A DNA stretch of 64,000 bases, from contig NZ_CP124591.1 of the NCBI RefSeq assembly GCF_038095555.1, positions 1,798,001 to 1,862,000 on the forward strand, read 5' to 3'. Made by a program: the position numbers and the translations under genes. This document shows positions 62,297 to 64,000 of the stretch, in pieces. Origin of the DNA: Macrococcoides psychrotolerans. GTDB taxonomy: Bacteria; Bacillota; Bacilli; Staphylococcales; Staphylococcaceae. Each line of letters opens with the position of its first letter. Position 1 is the first letter of the stretch. The notes beneath the pieces are model-generated. The model was not told where the DNA came from and made no database searches. It was given only the letters and a program-made list of their open reading frames with translations.

Positions 62297-62563
62297 ATGA
62301 GAAATTTAGAAGATTATAGAGCATTAAAGCAGGAACTCACAAAATGGAACAGCATTACACCAACTAGTTATGCAGCGAGCATTGCACGAACAAACAAAAT
62401 AAAAGAACTGAAACGCCAACTCGGTAATGATCAGTATGATGAGGCAGATGCACGTAACGATGAATTTCTATTACGCCATGAAATCAAATCGTTACATATC
62501 GAACTCGCACGAATCGAAAAACAACTCATCGATAAGTATCAAGCACTTCACAGTATTTCCTAA
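62297..62563 (+). CDS. Unknown 88-residue coiled-coil protein under SAM control
   Basis: The ATG at 62297 follows AAGGGAG; the earlier ATG at 62255 overlaps the terminator. The protein (MRNLEDYRALKQELTKWN, then TNKIKELKRQLGNDQYDEAD and a heptad-like helical end LHIELARIEKQLIDKY) looks fully helical, soluble, and lacks cysteine; only the start contains methionine. I do not recognise it. It is the only gene after the SAM-I riboswitch, followed by its own terminator. Confidence 0.8.
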   Translation: MRNLEDYRALKQELTKWNSITPTSYAASIARTNKIKELKRQLGNDQYDEADARNDEFLLRHEIKSLHIELARIEKQLIDKYQALHSIS

Positions 62564-62575
62564 GCAGAATAAAAT

Positions 62576-62605
62576 AAGAGATAGCAGACGCTATCTCTTT
62601 TTTAA
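62576..62605. terminator. Terminator after the 88-residue gene
   Basis: A 10-bp stem pairs 62576-62585 with 62590-62599 around AGAC, followed by TTTTTA. The convergent amidase gene ends at 62602. Confidence 0.88.
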
Positions 62606-63636
62606 TGTATAAATACATATCTTGATACTTGCCATTGATTAAGCGTACGGTAACCAATCACCCCTACACCCGTTGCATAGTTCATCTCTGAAACAAGAAT
62701 CGTGCCATCTGCGTTTACTCTTTCAACAAAAGCAACATGTCCATAATATCCATCAGACGTTTGTGCAATCGCACCATAGGCCGGCGTTTTATTTACAGTA
62801 TAACCGTCTTTAATCGCACCATTTGCCCAATTACGTGCATGCCACCAATAAGTAGAAATTCCTTTTCCCATGGATGCTCGTTTATTAAACACGTACCATG
62901 TACATTGTCCGTTATCATATAAATTAGAATGTGCAAATACCGGTGTAACGAAATTGGTAACTGTAGTTGAAACAGGCGCATGTGATGCTACCGGACGCAC
63001 AGTAGGTGTGCTTTGTACTCCATTACCTTTAACAACTAATCTCTGATTCGGAAATATTAAATCTGATGTCAGACCATTCAATGATTTAAGTTGTGCAACG
63101 GTGATGCCATAACGATTAGCAATTAAAGATAAATACTCACCAGGCTTCACAACATGGGATGTTGCATTACTTGTCACTGCAATTGGCCTTGTTGTGGATA
63201 CTGCCGTTGTCGTTGTAGTTCCAGATACTTTAAGTCTTTGCCCAGGAAAAATTAAGTATCCTGTTAAATTATTCAGACGCATAAGTTCATTTACAGATGT
63301 ATTGTAACGATACGCTATCAAAGATAAGCTATCTCCAGATACTACAGTATGTATCTTCCCACCACTCTGTACTGCAGGACGATTCACTGTTTGTACAGTA
63401 GTTGGTCTTGTATTGCTTACAGATCTTGATACTTGTAATGATTGATTCGGAAAAATCAAATTTGAAGACAAGTTGTTCAGTGTCTTAAGTTGAGCAACTG
63501 ATGTGTTATATTGATTGGCAATAGACCATAGTGATTCCCCAGCTTTGACTCTGTGTTCCGCTGCGTCTGCTTGGTAAGAATAAGCTGATGCGGCGGCTGT
63601 AGCTGTTATAGCAGCGAAAGTTAATTTCTTCTTCAT
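62602..63636 (-). CDS. Secreted LysM x3 CHAP N-acetylmuramoyl-L-alanine amidase (Sle1/Aaa-like)
   Basis: Peptidoglycan hydrolase of 344 residues. The signal peptide ends near residue 26 (ADA). Three LysM repeats follow at about 28-70, 95-138 and 160-203, each with the xGDSL or xGESL and NxL pattern, separated by Thr/Ser-rich linkers. The CHAP domain fills the last 120 residues, with the catalytic Cys in DNGQCTWYVFNKR and His in YYGHVAFVERV. In S. aureus the similar Sle1 cleaves at the septum for daughter-cell separation. Confidence 0.95.
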   Translation of the reverse strand: MKKKLTFAAITATAAASAYSYQADAAEHRVKAGESLWSIANQYNTSVAQLKTLNNLSSNLIFPNQSLQVSRSVSNTRPTTVQTVNRPAVQSGGKIHTVVSGDSLSLIAYRYNTSVNELMRLNNLTGYLIFPGQRLKVSGTTTTTAVSTTRPIAVTSNATSHVVKPGEYLSLIANRYGITVAQLKSLNGLTSDLIFPNQRLVVKGNGVQSTPTVRPVASHAPVSTTVTNFVTPVFAHSNLYDNGQCTWYVFNKRASMGKGISTYWWHARNWANGAIKDGYTVNKTPAYGAIAQTSDGYYGHVAFVERVNADGTILVSEMNYATGVGVIGYRTLNQWQVSRYVFIH

Positions 63637-64000
63637 ACAAGTCCTCCGTATAATAATTGTTAAAAAATAAGATATTTATATTATTACACAAAATATATAT
63701 GCATAATATTACAGTTTCCTTTCAATTTTAAAGTTTTCTCCAAAAACGAACTATTTTAGCACATATACCTATTAAAACATTTAGCTTTGAAAAACGTTGA
63801 TATATCAATAATTAGATCGATTCATTAAAATAAAGCCATTATAATATTTCGACATTTTTTAAGTATCTCAATAACAATCTTTACATTTCCTTGTTACGAT
63901 AAGTATTAATAATACAATATTCTGATTAAATTTTATTGTTTTACTATCATATCAATAAAACTTGTAACAATTTTGCAATATTATATATGAGGTTCATTAT
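63637..64000. other. Intergenic stretch upstream of the amidase, no gene seen
   Basis: AT-rich leader with no supported ORF. TGTAAC, five bases, TGCAAT at 63963-63979 is a WalR-like pair with one mismatch, but it is 330 bases from the amidase and may belong to a gene beyond the window. Two ATTACA hexamers near 63685 and 63708 have the wrong spacing for a WalR box. Confidence 0.5.

Noticed and set aside
1..64000. CRISPR array, insertion sequence, prophage or integrase
   Set aside because: No spaced direct repeats, transposase, integrase or phage structural genes were seen on either strand.

Overview
The window is low-GC Firmicute DNA. Gene content, order and protein sequences are those of the Staphylococcaceae: the run cls, HD hydrolase, yidC, thiEMD-tenA, LysM/transglycosylase genes, ssb, ywpF, fabZ, murAA, atp operon, mnaA, upp, glyA, rpiB, ptpB, sua5, prmC, prfA, tdk, rpmE2, rho, murZ, fba, pyrG, rpoE, coaW follows the Staphylococcus aureus chromosome closely. 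Several departures (a Spo0F-like regulator beside fba, a fused YrrT-MccA protein, Rpf-like LysM proteins) make Macrococcus or a close relative more likely than Staphylococcus itself. The genus call is an inference from recalled synteny; no search was run. No rRNA, tRNA, CRISPR array, insertion sequence or prophage was seen.

Layout. 0-10 kb: the end of a cardiolipin synthase gene, an HD hydrolase, the YidC insertase, a thiamine salvage operon behind a TPP riboswitch, two secreted LysM plus lytic-transglycosylase proteins (one with an upstream WalR-type box), a second SSB, YwpF and FabZ. 10-18.6 kb: murAA, ywzB-like and the complete F1Fo ATP synthase operon atpIBEFHAGDC, all on the minus strand, with a clear promoter. 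18.7-31.7 kb: mnaA, upp, glyA, ywlG, rpiB, ptpB, sua5, prmC, prfA, tdk, rpmE2, rho, glpX, an HxlR regulator and murZ. A group of DnaA-box-like nonamers lies between sua5 and prmC. 31.8-38 kb: fba, a Spo0F-like response regulator, ywjG, pyrG with an apparent CTP-sensing attenuator, rpoE, a GNAT protein and coaW.

38-44.5 kb is a sulfur-linked block. A SAM-I riboswitch controls an M20 amidohydrolase plus ATP-grasp ligase pair. Divergently, an operon encodes a methyltransferase/cystathionine beta-synthase fusion, cystathionine gamma-lyase and LuxS, which together return the homocysteine part of S-adenosylhomocysteine to cysteine. 45-50 kb is a deoxynucleoside catabolism cluster (deoR, deoC, pdp, deoB) with a DeoR-like operator and a cre site, then dps with a PerR-type box. 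50-58 kb carries transport and accessory genes: a DUF3169-like membrane protein, an MFS carrier, butanediol dehydrogenase, UspA, an LCP ligase, a GNAT, a MarR regulator and an NhaC antiporter.

58-64 kb is the most accessory-looking part. It holds a 49-residue membrane peptide, a nearly empty 480-base stretch with a 17-bp hairpin, a two-EVE-domain protein with a McrB-like AAA remnant lacking a P-loop, a YeiH-type exporter with a coupled 24-residue peptide, a secreted or anchored nuclease, a second SAM-I riboswitch in front of an unknown 88-residue protein, and a three-LysM CHAP amidase. The best leads are the EVE/AAA protein, the two SAM riboswitch targets, the fusion enzyme, the DnaA-box group and the Spo0F-like protein.
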